From: an uncultured Acidimicrobiia bacterium
Lineage (GTDB): Bacteria > Actinomycetota > Acidimicrobiia > IMCC26256 > CALEDW01
Direction of reading: 5' to 3'
NCBI GenBank assembly: GCA_937949585.1
Contig: CALEDW010000274.1
Location: forward strand, 1-10,026
Length of the DNA stretch: 10,026 nt
Under the pieces are notes generated by a model. That model did not search any database, was not told the origin of the DNA, and worked only from the letters and a program-made list of their open reading frames with translations. Position numbers and translations under genes: made by a program. This document shows positions 1-6,063 of the stretch, in pieces. Position 1 is the first letter of the stretch, and every line of letters begins with the position of its first letter.

Positions 1-1
1 G

Positions 2-148
2 CTGGCGGCGTGCCTGTGGAACCGGATGACCGTCGACGAGATCGGCTCGCTCGACCTCGGCTACGCCCCGCCGGTCTCGCCGGTGTGGGATCCGGTGCTC
101 GTCGCGGCCCGGGTCGCGGCCGGTGCCCGGGAGGCCCGGGCGGGATGA
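2..148 (+). CDS. C-terminus of an FAD-dependent pyridine nucleotide-disulfide oxidoreductase (CoA-disulfide reductase/NADH oxidase-like), 5' truncated
   Basis: The window opens inside a gene. Frame 2 reads 48 residues to a TGA at 146-148. The tail contains WNRMTVDEIGSLDLGYAPP followed by SPVWDPVLVAAR. The pattern of an acidic-aromatic stretch, then D-L-x-Y-x-P-P, then P-V-W-D-P is typical of the C-terminal dimerisation domain of the CoA-disulfide reductase/NADH oxidase/rhodanese-linked group of flavoproteins. These use FAD, NAD(P)H and usually an active-site cysteine in the N-terminal half, which lies outside the window, so the exact reaction cannot be decided. The gene is convergent with gmd: only 6 bp separate the two stop codons. 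The family call rests on a short tail and recalled family patterns. Confidence 0.68.
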   Translation: MAACLWNRMTVDEIGSLDLGYAPPVSPVWDPVLVAARVAAGAREARAG

Positions 149-154
149 GCGGGC

Positions 155-1147
155 TCAGCGGCGCTGGCGCAGCTGGCGCTCCTCGGCCTCGAGGTCGGCC
201 TCGTACATCATCTGCACCAGTTCCTCGAACGAGACCGTGGGCCGCCAGCCGAGCCGCTCGTGCGCCTTCGTGGCGTCCCCGATGAGCAGGTCGACCTCCG
301 CCGGCCGGTAGAAGCGGGGGTCCCGGCGGACGTACGGCTCCCAGTCGTCGATCCCGGCGAGGCGGAACGCGACGTCGAGGAACTCCCGGATCGTGTGGGT
401 CTCGCCCGGGGCGATGACGTAGTCGTCGGGCTCGTCCTGCTGCAGCATCATCCACATCGCCTGCACGTAGTCGCCGGCGAAGCCCCAGTCGCGGGACGAG
501 TCGAGGTTGCCGAGGCTGATCGAGTCCTGCAAGCCGAGCTTGATGCGGGCCACCGAGTTGGTGATCTTGCGGGTCACGAACTCCAGGCCCCGCCGGGGGC
601 TCTCGTGGTTGAACAGGATCCCCGACGAGGCGTGCAGGCCGTAGGCCTCCCGGTAGTTGACCGTCATGTCGTGGCCGAACACCTTGGCCACCCCGTAGGG
701 CGAGCGGGGGTGGAACGGGGTGCGCTCGGTTTGGGGTACCTCCCGCACCTTCCCGAACATCTCCGAGGAGCTCGCCTGGTAGAAGCGGATCGGGTTGCGG
801 TCGCTGCCGCCGACGATCCGCACCGCCTCCAGCATCCGCAGCACCCCGAGGCCGGTGATCTCGGCGGTGAGTTCGGCCTGCTTGAACGACAGCTGCACGA
901 AGCTGATCGCCCCGAGGTTGTAGACCTCGTCGGGTTGGACCTGCTCGACGGCGGCGATGAGCGACGGCAGGTCGCGCAGGTCTCCCTCCACCAGCTCCAG
1001 GGCCGGGTTCTCCTCCACGACCAGGCGCTCCTTGGGGTTGGCCTGACCCCGGATGAGCCCGAACACCTGGTAGCCCTTGGCGACGAGGAGCTCACCGAGG
1101 TACCGGCCGTCCTGACCGGTGATCCCGGTGATGAGCGCGCGCTTCAT
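155..1147 (-). CDS. gmd: GDP-mannose 4,6-dehydratase
   Basis: This 330-residue enzyme converts GDP-D-mannose to GDP-4-keto-6-deoxy-D-mannose, the entry step to GDP-fucose, GDP-rhamnose and related cell-surface sugars. It is a cytosolic extended short-chain dehydrogenase. The NADP-binding glycine motif is GITGQDG (8-14). The catalytic set is Ser127 (Thr in E. coli), Glu129, Tyr151 and Lys155 (YGVAK). Family signatures NHESPRRG (180-187) and LGNLDSSRDWGFAGDY (212-227) are intact, as is the RPAEV...GDATKA block near the C-terminus. It is shorter than the E. coli enzyme (about 370 residues), mainly in the loop after beta-2, where it reads RGQANPKERL in place of the usual RRxS...NTxRI. ATG start at 1147, with GGGAG 9 nt upstream. 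It follows the DUF3151 gene by 36 bp on the same strand. No GDP-fucose synthase or glycosyltransferase is present in the window. Confidence 0.93.
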   Translation of the reverse strand: MKRALITGITGQDGRYLGELLVAKGYQVFGLIRGQANPKERLVVEENPALELVEGDLRDLPSLIAAVEQVQPDEVYNLGAISFVQLSFKQAELTAEITGLGVLRMLEAVRIVGGSDRNPIRFYQASSSEMFGKVREVPQTERTPFHPRSPYGVAKVFGHDMTVNYREAYGLHASSGILFNHESPRRGLEFVTRKITNSVARIKLGLQDSISLGNLDSSRDWGFAGDYVQAMWMMLQQDEPDDYVIAPGETHTIREFLDVAFRLAGIDDWEPYVRRDPRFYRPAEVDLLIGDATKAHERLGWRPTVSFEELVQMMYEADLEAEERQLRQRR

Positions 1148-1156
1148 CGACGTGTG

Positions 1157-1161
1157 CTCCC
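1157..1161 (-). promoter_or_regulatory. Shine-Dalgarno site of gmd
   Basis: On the minus strand GGGAG stands 9 nt before the gmd ATG. A usable ribosome binding site here fits gmd being translated from the middle of a DUF3151-gmd transcript, in contrast to the apparently leaderless first gene. Confidence 0.6.
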
Positions 1162-1183
1162 GCTCGGCGAAGGACCGCTCACC

Positions 1184-1660
1184 CTATCCGGACGGGATCC
1201 GGACGGGCTCGTAGCCCGGTGGGGGCCACGACGGGTCCAGCTGGCGTAGGAAGTCCTCGCAACGGTGCACCTCGTCGGTCTCCCCGATGGCCGCCGCCGC
1301 GGCCCGCAGCCCGTCCAGGGACCGCAGGAACCCGCGGTTGCCGGGATGCTGCCAGCGCACGTACCCCGAACCGCGCCAGCCTGAGCGCCGGAGGCGGTCG
1401 AGGCCCCGGTGGTAGCCGACCCGGAAGCAGGCGTAGGCCTCGACCGGGTCGCGGGCCGCCTCGCCGAGCGCCGCCCACGCCGCCGACGACGCGGGGTGGC
1501 GGGCGACGGTCGCCGCCAGCGCCGCCCGCCGCTCCTCCGGGTCGGCGCGGTCGGCGGCGGCGTCGAGCGCGGCGCGCAGGTCCTCGGGCTCGGGGTCGAG
1601 CGCGGTCTCCGGGGGCCCGCCCCGGTGCAGGTGCGTCGGCACGCCGGACGCCTCGGTCAC
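1184..1660 (-). CDS. DUF3151 family protein
   Basis: This 158-residue soluble protein belongs to the actinobacterial DUF3151 family (M. tuberculosis Rv0360c type, from memory), whose function is unknown. The signatures are the run of residues 82-95 (G-Y-H-R-G-L-D-x-L-R-R-x-G-W), NRGFLR (108-113) and IGETDE (125-130) followed by Arg-Cys. The mid-region HPASSAAWAALGEAA (55-69) reads like a TPR-type helix pair. There is no signal peptide or membrane segment. The N-terminal 50 residues are Ala/Asp/Glu-rich and poorly conserved. The start is GTG at 1660; no Shine-Dalgarno is visible, but a TAGCAT -10 box lies 7 nt upstream, which favours a leaderless message beginning at this GTG. It ends in TAG, 36 bp before gmd. 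It is divergent from the phosphatase gene across a 62-bp gap. Confidence 0.88.
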   Translation of the reverse strand: MTEASGVPTHLHRGGPPETALDPEPEDLRAALDAAADRADPEERRAALAATVARHPASSAAWAALGEAARDPVEAYACFRVGYHRGLDRLRRSGWRGSGYVRWQHPGNRGFLRSLDGLRAAAAAIGETDEVHRCEDFLRQLDPSWPPPGYEPVRIPSG

Positions 1661-1667
1661 GCCGGCG

Positions 1668-1673
1668 ATGCTA
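1668..1673 (-). promoter_or_regulatory. -10 element for the DUF3151-gmd transcript
   Basis: TAGCAT on the minus strand ends 7 nt before the GTG start of the DUF3151 gene, so transcription would begin at or next to the start codon. No clear -35 hexamer is visible; instead the 16-bp palindrome at 1692-1707 occupies the -35 side. Confidence 0.5.
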
Positions 1674-1691
1674 GGACCCGGCGGGTGGGTG

Positions 1692-1707
1692 CCGGCCGAT
1701 CGGCCGG
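1692..1707. promoter_or_regulatory. Perfect 16-bp palindrome between divergent promoters (possible operator)
   Basis: CCGGCCGATCGGCCGG is a perfect inverted repeat. Its right edge touches the -10 box of the phosphatase promoter (1708-1713), and its left edge is about 18 bp upstream of the -10 of the DUF3151 promoter. A dimeric regulator bound here could contact both promoters. In G+C-rich DNA short CCGG/GGCC palindromes do arise by chance, so the operator role is inference. Confidence 0.35.
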
Positions 1708-1713
1708 TACGAT
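1708..1713 (+). promoter_or_regulatory. -10 element for the phosphatase-DUF3090-SCO1664 operon
   Basis: TACGAT ends 9 nt before the ATG at 1723. The gap also contains GAGGGG (1715-1720), but that is only 2 nt from the ATG, too close for a normal Shine-Dalgarno, so a leaderless or nearly leaderless message is the better reading. Confidence 0.5.
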
Positions 1714-1722
1714 CGAGGGGCG

Positions 1723-2448
1723 ATGCAGGACGCGCACCCTGCCACGGAGACGCCGGAAGGCGCCGGGCCCTCCACGAACGGGCGCTCGCCCACCCGGGTC
1801 CTGCTGGTCCGCCACGCCCCCACCCCCGAGACGGGCCGGGTCCTCAGCGGCCGGGCCCCCGGCGTGCACCTCTCCGACGACGGTCGGCGCCGCGCCGCGG
1901 AGCTTGCGGCCCGCCTCGCCCCGGTGCCGCTCGCCGCGGTGTACGCCAGCCCGCTGGAGCGGACCCGCCAGACCGCGGAGGCGGTCGCCGCGCCCCACGG
2001 CCTCGAGGTGCGTCCGCTCGCCGGGGTGCTGGAGGCCGACTACGGCACCTGGACGGGCGGACGCATCGTCGACCTGTCCCGCACCGACCTGTGGGCTCTG
2101 GTGCAGCGCCGGCCGTCGCGCGCCGCTTTCCCGGGCGGGGAGTCGATCCGGCAGATGCAGGAGCGCAGCGTCCGGGCGGGGGAGGAGGTCGTGGCGTCCC
2201 ATGAGGGGCAGGCGGTGGCGATCGTCTCCCACGCCGATCCGATCAAGGCGATCCTCGCCCACTACGCCGGTGTGCACCTCGACGAGTTCCAGCGGTTCGT
2301 GGTGGCGCCGGCCTCGCTCAGTGCCCTCGACGTGGGACCGGCCGGTGTGGTGGTGCTGCGGGTGAACGACACCGGCACCACCGCCGATCTCGCGCCGGCC
2401 GCCCCGGACTCGGGGCCGGCCGCCCCGGGATGGGAGACCGAGCGGTGA
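1723..2448 (+). CDS. Histidine phosphatase superfamily protein, MSMEG_4193-type putative phosphomutase
   Basis: This 241-residue protein has the histidine phosphatase (phosphoglycerate mutase-like) fold. The phospho-acceptor motif is VRHA (29-32) with Arg30 and His31; the last position is Ala where many members have Gly. Arg80 in SPLERTRQTA, Glu104 in LEADYGTW and His170 in VSHADPIKA complete the phosphate pocket and proton-donor set, so it should be catalytically competent. The substrate is unknown. The first 24 residues are a low-complexity extension before the core strand, and the last 25 are Ala/Pro/Gly-rich. It is the first gene of three overlapping genes in the order phosphatase, DUF3090, SCO1664 family, an arrangement I recall as conserved in actinobacteria (Rv2135c-Rv2134c-Rv2133c in M. 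tuberculosis). Its TGA overlaps the next start codon. Confidence 0.88.
   Translation: MQDAHPATETPEGAGPSTNGRSPTRVLLVRHAPTPETGRVLSGRAPGVHLSDDGRRRAAELAARLAPVPLAAVYASPLERTRQTAEAVAAPHGLEVRPLAGVLEADYGTWTGGRIVDLSRTDLWALVQRRPSRAAFPGGESIRQMQERSVRAGEEVVASHEGQAVAIVSHADPIKAILAHYAGVHLDEFQRFVVAPASLSALDVGPAGVVVLRVNDTGTTADLAPAAPDSGPAAPGWETER
2432..2436 (+). promoter_or_regulatory. Shine-Dalgarno site deciding the DUF3090 start
   Basis: GGGAG lies 8 nt before the GTG at 2445. This favours GTG 2445, which forms a GTGA overlap with the phosphatase stop, over the ATG at 2430, whose G is part of this very site. Confidence 0.55.
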
Positions 2449-2957
2449 GCGGCGGGTCCCGCACGATCGAGCTCGACGGGGTCGACGCCCTCGGGGCCGG
2501 GGCGGTGGGCCGGCCGGGGGCCCGCCGGTTCTTCATCCAGGCCCGCAAGGCGGGCGACCGGCTCACCGTCCTGGTCGAGAAAGAGCAGGTGGCCCTGCTG
2601 GCCGCGGAGGTCACCGCCTTCCTCGACCGCCTGGCCCCCGATCTCGACGACGACGTCGGTGCCGCCGAGGCGACCGCCGAGGTGACCGAGCCGGTGGTGC
2701 CGCTGTTCCGGGCCCGCATGATCGGTATCGGGTTCGAGCCGGAGCGGCGGCTCGTGCTGCTCGAGCTGCGCGAGCATGGCGGCGAGGAGCCCGACGAGGA
2801 GCCGGAAGGCTTCGTGGCCCGCATCTTCGCCACCCCGGCGCAGGTGCGGGCCATGGCGGTGCGGGGCGCCGAGGCCGTGGCCGCGGGTCGTCCCCTCTGC
2901 TCCTGGTGCTCGTTCCCCATCGATCCCGACGGGCACGCCTGCCCCCGGTGGAACTGA
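2445..2957 (+). CDS. DUF3090 family protein with C-terminal Cys/His knuckle
   Basis: This 170-residue protein belongs to the actinobacterial DUF3090 family; no biochemical function is known to me. The N-terminal block GRPGARRFFIQARKAGDRLTV and the following KEQVALLAAEV helix match the family. An acidic linker (DEEPEG region) precedes the FVARIFATPAQVRAMA helix. The C-terminus ends with Cys152-x2-Cys155, His164 and Cys166 followed by PRWN, a C-x2-C-x8-H-x-C arrangement that could bind one zinc. The GTG start overlaps the upstream TGA by 4 nt, suggesting translational coupling; an ATG 15 nt upstream is the alternative. Its own 3' end overlaps the next gene by 10 nt or more. Tight overlap with a phosphatase and a kinase-fold protein suggests the three act together. 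Confidence 0.87.
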   Translation: MSGGSRTIELDGVDALGAGAVGRPGARRFFIQARKAGDRLTVLVEKEQVALLAAEVTAFLDRLAPDLDDDVGAAEATAEVTEPVVPLFRARMIGIGFEPERRLVLLELREHGGEEPDEEPEGFVARIFATPAQVRAMAVRGAEAVAAGRPLCSWCSFPIDPDGHACPRWN

Positions 2958-3667
2958 GCCCGGAGCACATCGAGGAGCTCACCCGGCTCCTCGCCCGGGG
3001 TGGCCTCGAGGTGATCGGCCGGCTGCCGTCCTCGAACGCCACGTTCCTGGCATCGATCGGCGCCGGCGGCGAGGCCTTCGCCGTGGTCTACAAACCGCAG
3101 CGGGGAGAGCGGCCCTTGTGGGACTTCCCCGACGGCACGCTGTGCCTCCGAGAGGCGGCCGCGGCGCGCCTCAGCGCCCTGCTCGGCTGGTCCGTGGTGC
3201 CGCCGACCGTGCTGCGGGAGGGGCCGCTCGGCCCGGGGATGGTGCAGGTCTTCGTGGACCACGACCCCGACGAGCACTACTTCACGCTGTGCGAGACCCA
3301 CGCCGAGGCGATGATGCGGATCGCCGCGTTCGACGTGGTGGCCAACAACGCCGACCGCAAGGCCGGCCACTGCTTGCGGGCCCGCCACGACGGCCACATC
3401 TGGGGCATCGACCACGGGTTGACGTTCCACGTGGCCCCGAAGCTGCGCACGGTGATCTGGGACTTCGCCGGCGACCCGCTGCCGGGCGAGCTGGCGGAGG
3501 CGCTCCGGGCCGTGCGTCCCGGTCTGCGGGCCGATCCGGTGCTCGTGCGGCTGCTGCGGCCCGCCGAACTGGCGGCACTGGAGGTGCGCATCGATCGGCT
3601 CCTGGCCGCCGGTCGCCTCCCCGATCCCGACCCCGGCACCCACGCGGTCCCCTGGCCCTTGGTGTGA
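2948..3667 (+). CDS. SCO1664 family protein with PI3/PI4-kinase-like fold
   Basis: This 239-residue protein resembles the SCO1664 family, distant relatives of phosphatidylinositol 3/4-kinases. Kinase-like landmarks are in order: Lys49 in VVYKPQRGERP (ATP-binding lysine), Glu69 in CLREAAAARL (helix C partner), the catalytic-loop-like run VANNADRKAGH (131-141) with Asp136, and Asp155 in GIDHGLTFH (metal-binding DxG equivalent). It therefore looks competent to bind ATP; the substrate is unknown and need not be a lipid. There is no membrane segment. The GTG at 2948 overlaps the DUF3090 stop by 10 nt; an in-frame GTG at 2906 would add 14 Arg/Pro-rich residues encoded within DUF3090 and is less likely. 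In Mycobacterium and Streptomyces this gene lies close to mshC, from memory; here a convergent acyl-AMP ligase follows after 27 bp. Confidence 0.85.
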   Translation: MELSPEHIEELTRLLARGGLEVIGRLPSSNATFLASIGAGGEAFAVVYKPQRGERPLWDFPDGTLCLREAAAARLSALLGWSVVPPTVLREGPLGPGMVQVFVDHDPDEHYFTLCETHAEAMMRIAAFDVVANNADRKAGHCLRARHDGHIWGIDHGLTFHVAPKLRTVIWDFAGDPLPGELAEALRAVRPGLRADPVLVRLLRPAELAALEVRIDRLLAAGRLPDPDPGTHAVPWPLV

Positions 3668-3669
3668 AG

Positions 3670-3682
3670 CCCCGGCTCGGGG
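3670..3682 (+). terminator. Small GC hairpin after the SCO1664 gene
   Basis: CCCCG-GCT-CGGGG starts 2 nt after the TGA of the SCO1664 gene. A second small hairpin, TCCGC-TCA-GCGGA (3690-3702), has the acyl-AMP ligase stop codon as its loop. Neither has a T tract, so they may only slow polymerase or protect 3' ends between two converging genes. Confidence 0.3.
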
Positions 3683-3694
3683 AGGGCGCTCCGC

Positions 3695-5464
3695 TCAGCG
3701 GACCGCTTCGAGCACCGACTGCTCGTAGCGGCTGCGGCACAGCGACCGCTGCAGCTTGCCGGAGGACGTCTTCGGCAAGGTCCCCGGCCGTACGAACACC
3801 ACCTCGGCCGGGGGCACACCGACGGCGTCGACGACCCGGCGCACCACCGCGTCGTGCAGGTCGGCCGGATCGTCGTGGCGGGTCTCGGCGACGACCACCA
3901 CGGCCTCCCGGCCGCGGCGCCCGGCGGTGCCGAACGCGATGACGTTGCCGGCCCGGATCCCGTCGACGCCGGCCACCGCCCGCTCCACGTCCTCCGGGTA
4001 GATGTTGCGGCCCCCGACGATGATCACGTCCTTGAGGCGCCCGCACAGCACGAGCTCACCGTCGACCAGGTAACCGAGGTCGCCGGTGCGCAGCCAGCCG
4101 TCGCGGAACGTCGCCGCTGTGGTGGCGGGATCGTGCAGGTACCCCGGGGTCACCGACGTCCCCCGGATCTCGACCTCGCCGACCTCCCGGTCTCGGCGCC
4201 ACTGTCCGGTGGCCGGTTCGACCACCCGGACCTCCAGGCCGGCGAGCGGGCGACCGAGCCGTGGGAGGCGTCGGGTGGTCGGTTCGGTCGGGTCGGCCGG
4301 GGCCGCGTACCGGTCGCGCTCGAGCACCGGGCGGCGGACCGCGTCGACGGCCATGCCGGACCCCGGTTCGGGGAACGTGACCGCCAGGGTCGCCTCCGCC
4401 ATGCCGTACGCGCAGAACGCCGCCGCCGGGTCCATCCCGGCCGGTGCCGCCGCGGTGAGGAACGTGGCGAAGGCGTCGGGGTCGATCGGTTCGGCGCCGT
4501 TGAGGGCGATCCGCCAGCGCCGGAGATCAAGCCGGCCCGAGCGGCGCAGGGCCCGGGTCGCCAGCGCGTACGCGAAGTTGGGCCCGGCGGTGATCGTGCC
4601 GCCCAGCTCCGACATCCACGACAGCCACCGGGCGGGGGCGGCGAGGAAGTCCTGCGGTCCGGCGAGCACGAGGTCGGTGCCGGTGAACAGCGCCCCGCCG
4701 AACAGCCCCACCAGGCCCATGTCGTGGTACAGGGGCAGCCACGAGACGATCCGGTCGCGCCCCGGCTCCAGGGCGGCTCGCTCGGCCATGGCGTCGAGGT
4801 TGGCGAGCAGGCAGCGCTCGGGGATCATCACGCCCTTGGGATCGGCGGTGGACCCGCTGGTGTACTGCAGCACGGCGAGGCGCTCAGGGTCGGGGCGGGC
4901 GGTGGGGCAGTGGTCGGGTCGGCGGCCCGAGGCGTCGGCGAGCACCGCCCCCAGGCGCCGGACCGGCGGGTCGCCGGGCACCGGGGTGAACAACTCGGCG
5001 AGCGCATCGTCGACGAGGACGACGGCGGCACCGGCGTGACGCACCCGGGCCCGGGTCTGGGAGACGAAGGCTTCCAGGGACCCCAGGCGCATCGGCAGGG
5101 GGAGCACCAGCACCGTGGCGCCCACGAGCCAGGTCGCCTCGATCGCGGTGACCAGCGCGCGGCTCGTCGGACCGACGAGCGCCACCGAGACGCCCGGGCC
5201 GGCCCCGAGGGCGTCGAGGGTGGCGCCGAGGCGCCGTGCGTCGTCGTGCAGCACGGCCCGCGGCACCGTCTCCGTCCGGTAGCCGTCACCGCCGGGGTCG
5301 CCGGCGATGAAGGTCACCGTCGCCGGGGAGCCGGCCGCGGCCTCCAGTCGGGCCCGCAGCGCGACCGGCAGGCCGGTGCGGTCCGAGGGAATCGGGTCGG
5401 GGGACGGGAACGGATGGGGGAAGGACGGAGTGGTTCGCATCGGGCCGGTTCGACCCGCTCGCAC
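3695..5464 (-). CDS. Fatty acyl-AMP ligase-like AMP-binding enzyme
   Basis: This 589-residue adenylate-forming enzyme should activate a fatty acid with ATP to acyl-AMP. Motifs in order: YTSGST (201-206) phosphate loop, SWLPLYHDMGL (241-251), NGAEPI (322-327), YGMAEATL (353-360), WLRTGDLG (457-464), GRLKD (475-479) and PKTSSGK with catalytic Lys570. The WLPLYHDMGL, NGAEPI and YGMAEATL forms are typical of the FadD32/FAAL branch, which hands acyl-AMP to an acyl carrier protein or polyketide synthase, rather than of acyl-CoA ligases. I cannot verify the FAAL-specific insertion. No carrier protein, PKS or NRPS lies in the window, so the acceptor is unknown. The start is GTG 5464, supported by a TAACCT box 6 nt upstream; ATG 5440 is the alternative. 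The N-terminal 30 residues are Pro/Ser-rich. It is convergent with the SCO1664 gene. Confidence 0.83.
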   Translation of the reverse strand: MRAGRTGPMRTTPSFPHPFPSPDPIPSDRTGLPVALRARLEAAAGSPATVTFIAGDPGGDGYRTETVPRAVLHDDARRLGATLDALGAGPGVSVALVGPTSRALVTAIEATWLVGATVLVLPLPMRLGSLEAFVSQTRARVRHAGAAVVLVDDALAELFTPVPGDPPVRRLGAVLADASGRRPDHCPTARPDPERLAVLQYTSGSTADPKGVMIPERCLLANLDAMAERAALEPGRDRIVSWLPLYHDMGLVGLFGGALFTGTDLVLAGPQDFLAAPARWLSWMSELGGTITAGPNFAYALATRALRRSGRLDLRRWRIALNGAEPIDPDAFATFLTAAAPAGMDPAAAFCAYGMAEATLAVTFPEPGSGMAVDAVRRPVLERDRYAAPADPTEPTTRRLPRLGRPLAGLEVRVVEPATGQWRRDREVGEVEIRGTSVTPGYLHDPATTAATFRDGWLRTGDLGYLVDGELVLCGRLKDVIIVGGRNIYPEDVERAVAGVDGIRAGNVIAFGTAGRRGREAVVVVAETRHDDPADLHDAVVRRVVDAVGVPPAEVVFVRPGTLPKTSSGKLQRSLCRSRYEQSVLEAVR

Positions 5465-5470
5465 GGGCCG

Positions 5471-5476
5471 AGGTTA
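5471..5476 (-). promoter_or_regulatory. -10 element for the acyl-AMP ligase gene
   Basis: TAACCT on the minus strand is followed by 6 nt and then the GTG start at 5464. There is no Shine-Dalgarno between them, so a leaderless message is implied. It also shows that this gene has its own promoter, separate from bfr. Confidence 0.5.
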
Positions 5477-5557
5477 CGGTGCCGGTGCGCCGGGAGGGGG
5501 AACCCCGACCGCGGCGCCGACGGCCGGGGCGTCGGGGCGCCGGGCCGGGCCCGGGCG

Positions 5558-6025
5558 TCAGAGCTGCTGGGCCAGGTAGGCGGTTTCCCCGAGGGTGTCG
5601 AGGGCGTGCAGCTGGGTCTCCAGCCAGTCGACGGTCTCCTCACCGGCGGTGACCATCGGCTCGAACAGCAGACGGGTCCCGCCATCCTTGGCCTTCTCGG
5701 CGGTGGTGATCGCCCGGCCGAGGCGTGCCACCTGGGCCACCTCGAGGTCGAGTGCGATCGCCAGCTGCTCCCGCACGGTCCCGCCGACCCGTACCCGCCC
5801 GATCTTGTTGAGGTTGGGGACCCCGCCGAAGTAGACGATCCGGTCGACGAGGGCCTCGGCGTGGCGCATCTCCGCCAGCGACTCGGCGTACATCTTGTCG
5901 GCGAGCTTCGTGTACCCCCAGTTCCGCTGCAGCTTGGCGGTGATGAAGTAGGTGTTGATGGCGGCGAGCTCGGCCTGCAGCACGTCTTCAAGCGCCTTCA
6001 TCACGTTGGGGTCGCAGGCGACCAT
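5558..6025 (-). CDS. bfr: Bacterioferritin-like protein with degenerate ferroxidase site
   Basis: This 155-residue four-helix-bundle protein resembles bacterioferritin, which assembles into a 24-subunit, haem-containing iron-storage shell. Features in order: QAELAAINTYF with Glu19, the helix carrying Glu52-Met53-x-His55 (Met53 aligns with the haem ligand Met52 of E. coli), GGVPNLNKIG (67-76), LDLEVA with Glu95, and VDWLETQL (132-139). Aligned without gaps, the last ferroxidase motif, usually D-E-E-x-H-I-D, reads A-G-E-E-T-V-D (127-133). The bridging Glu127 and ligand His130 of E. coli are Gly128 and Thr131 here. Haem binding is probably kept but the di-iron site looks impaired. The ATG at 6025 has a strong AAGGAG site 6 nt upstream. 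It lies 38 bp downstream of the FrhB-like gene on the same strand, probably as an operon. Length is normal for the family. Confidence 0.9.
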   Translation of the reverse strand: MVACDPNVMKALEDVLQAELAAINTYFITAKLQRNWGYTKLADKMYAESLAEMRHAEALVDRIVYFGGVPNLNKIGRVRVGGTVREQLAIALDLEVAQVARLGRAITTAEKAKDGGTRLLFEPMVTAGEETVDWLETQLHALDTLGETAYLAQQL

Positions 6026-6031
6026 GGCTCT

Positions 6032-6037
6032 CTCCTT
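6032..6037 (-). promoter_or_regulatory. Strong Shine-Dalgarno site of bfr
   Basis: On the minus strand AAGGAG lies 6 nt before the ATG of bfr. It is the best ribosome binding site in the window. It lies in the 38-bp gap behind the FrhB-like gene, as expected for the second gene of a high-expression operon. Confidence 0.7.
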
Positions 6038-6063
6038 CCGGGTCGAGGTCGGGGCCGGTGCGT

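Noticed and set aside
260..1249. A 329-codon plus-strand open frame opposite gmd.
   Set aside because: It is the antisense shadow of gmd: Val/Leu/Asp/His-rich, with no motif.
2318..3643. A 441-codon minus-strand open frame across the phosphatase trio.
   Set aside because: It is antisense to three recognised genes with conserved catalytic residues and has a low-complexity His/Arg/Gly-rich translation.
5540..5557. CCGGGCCCGG palindrome just after the bfr stop as a terminator.
   Set aside because: It is a short self-complementary GC run with no spare loop and no T tract; in DNA of this composition it is not convincing by itself.
5600..5660. Possible sequencing frameshift explaining the odd bacterioferritin ferroxidase motif.
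   Set aside because: The frame is continuous, and residues on both sides (RLLFEPMV before, VDWLETQL after) align in register with family members, so these are true substitutions.
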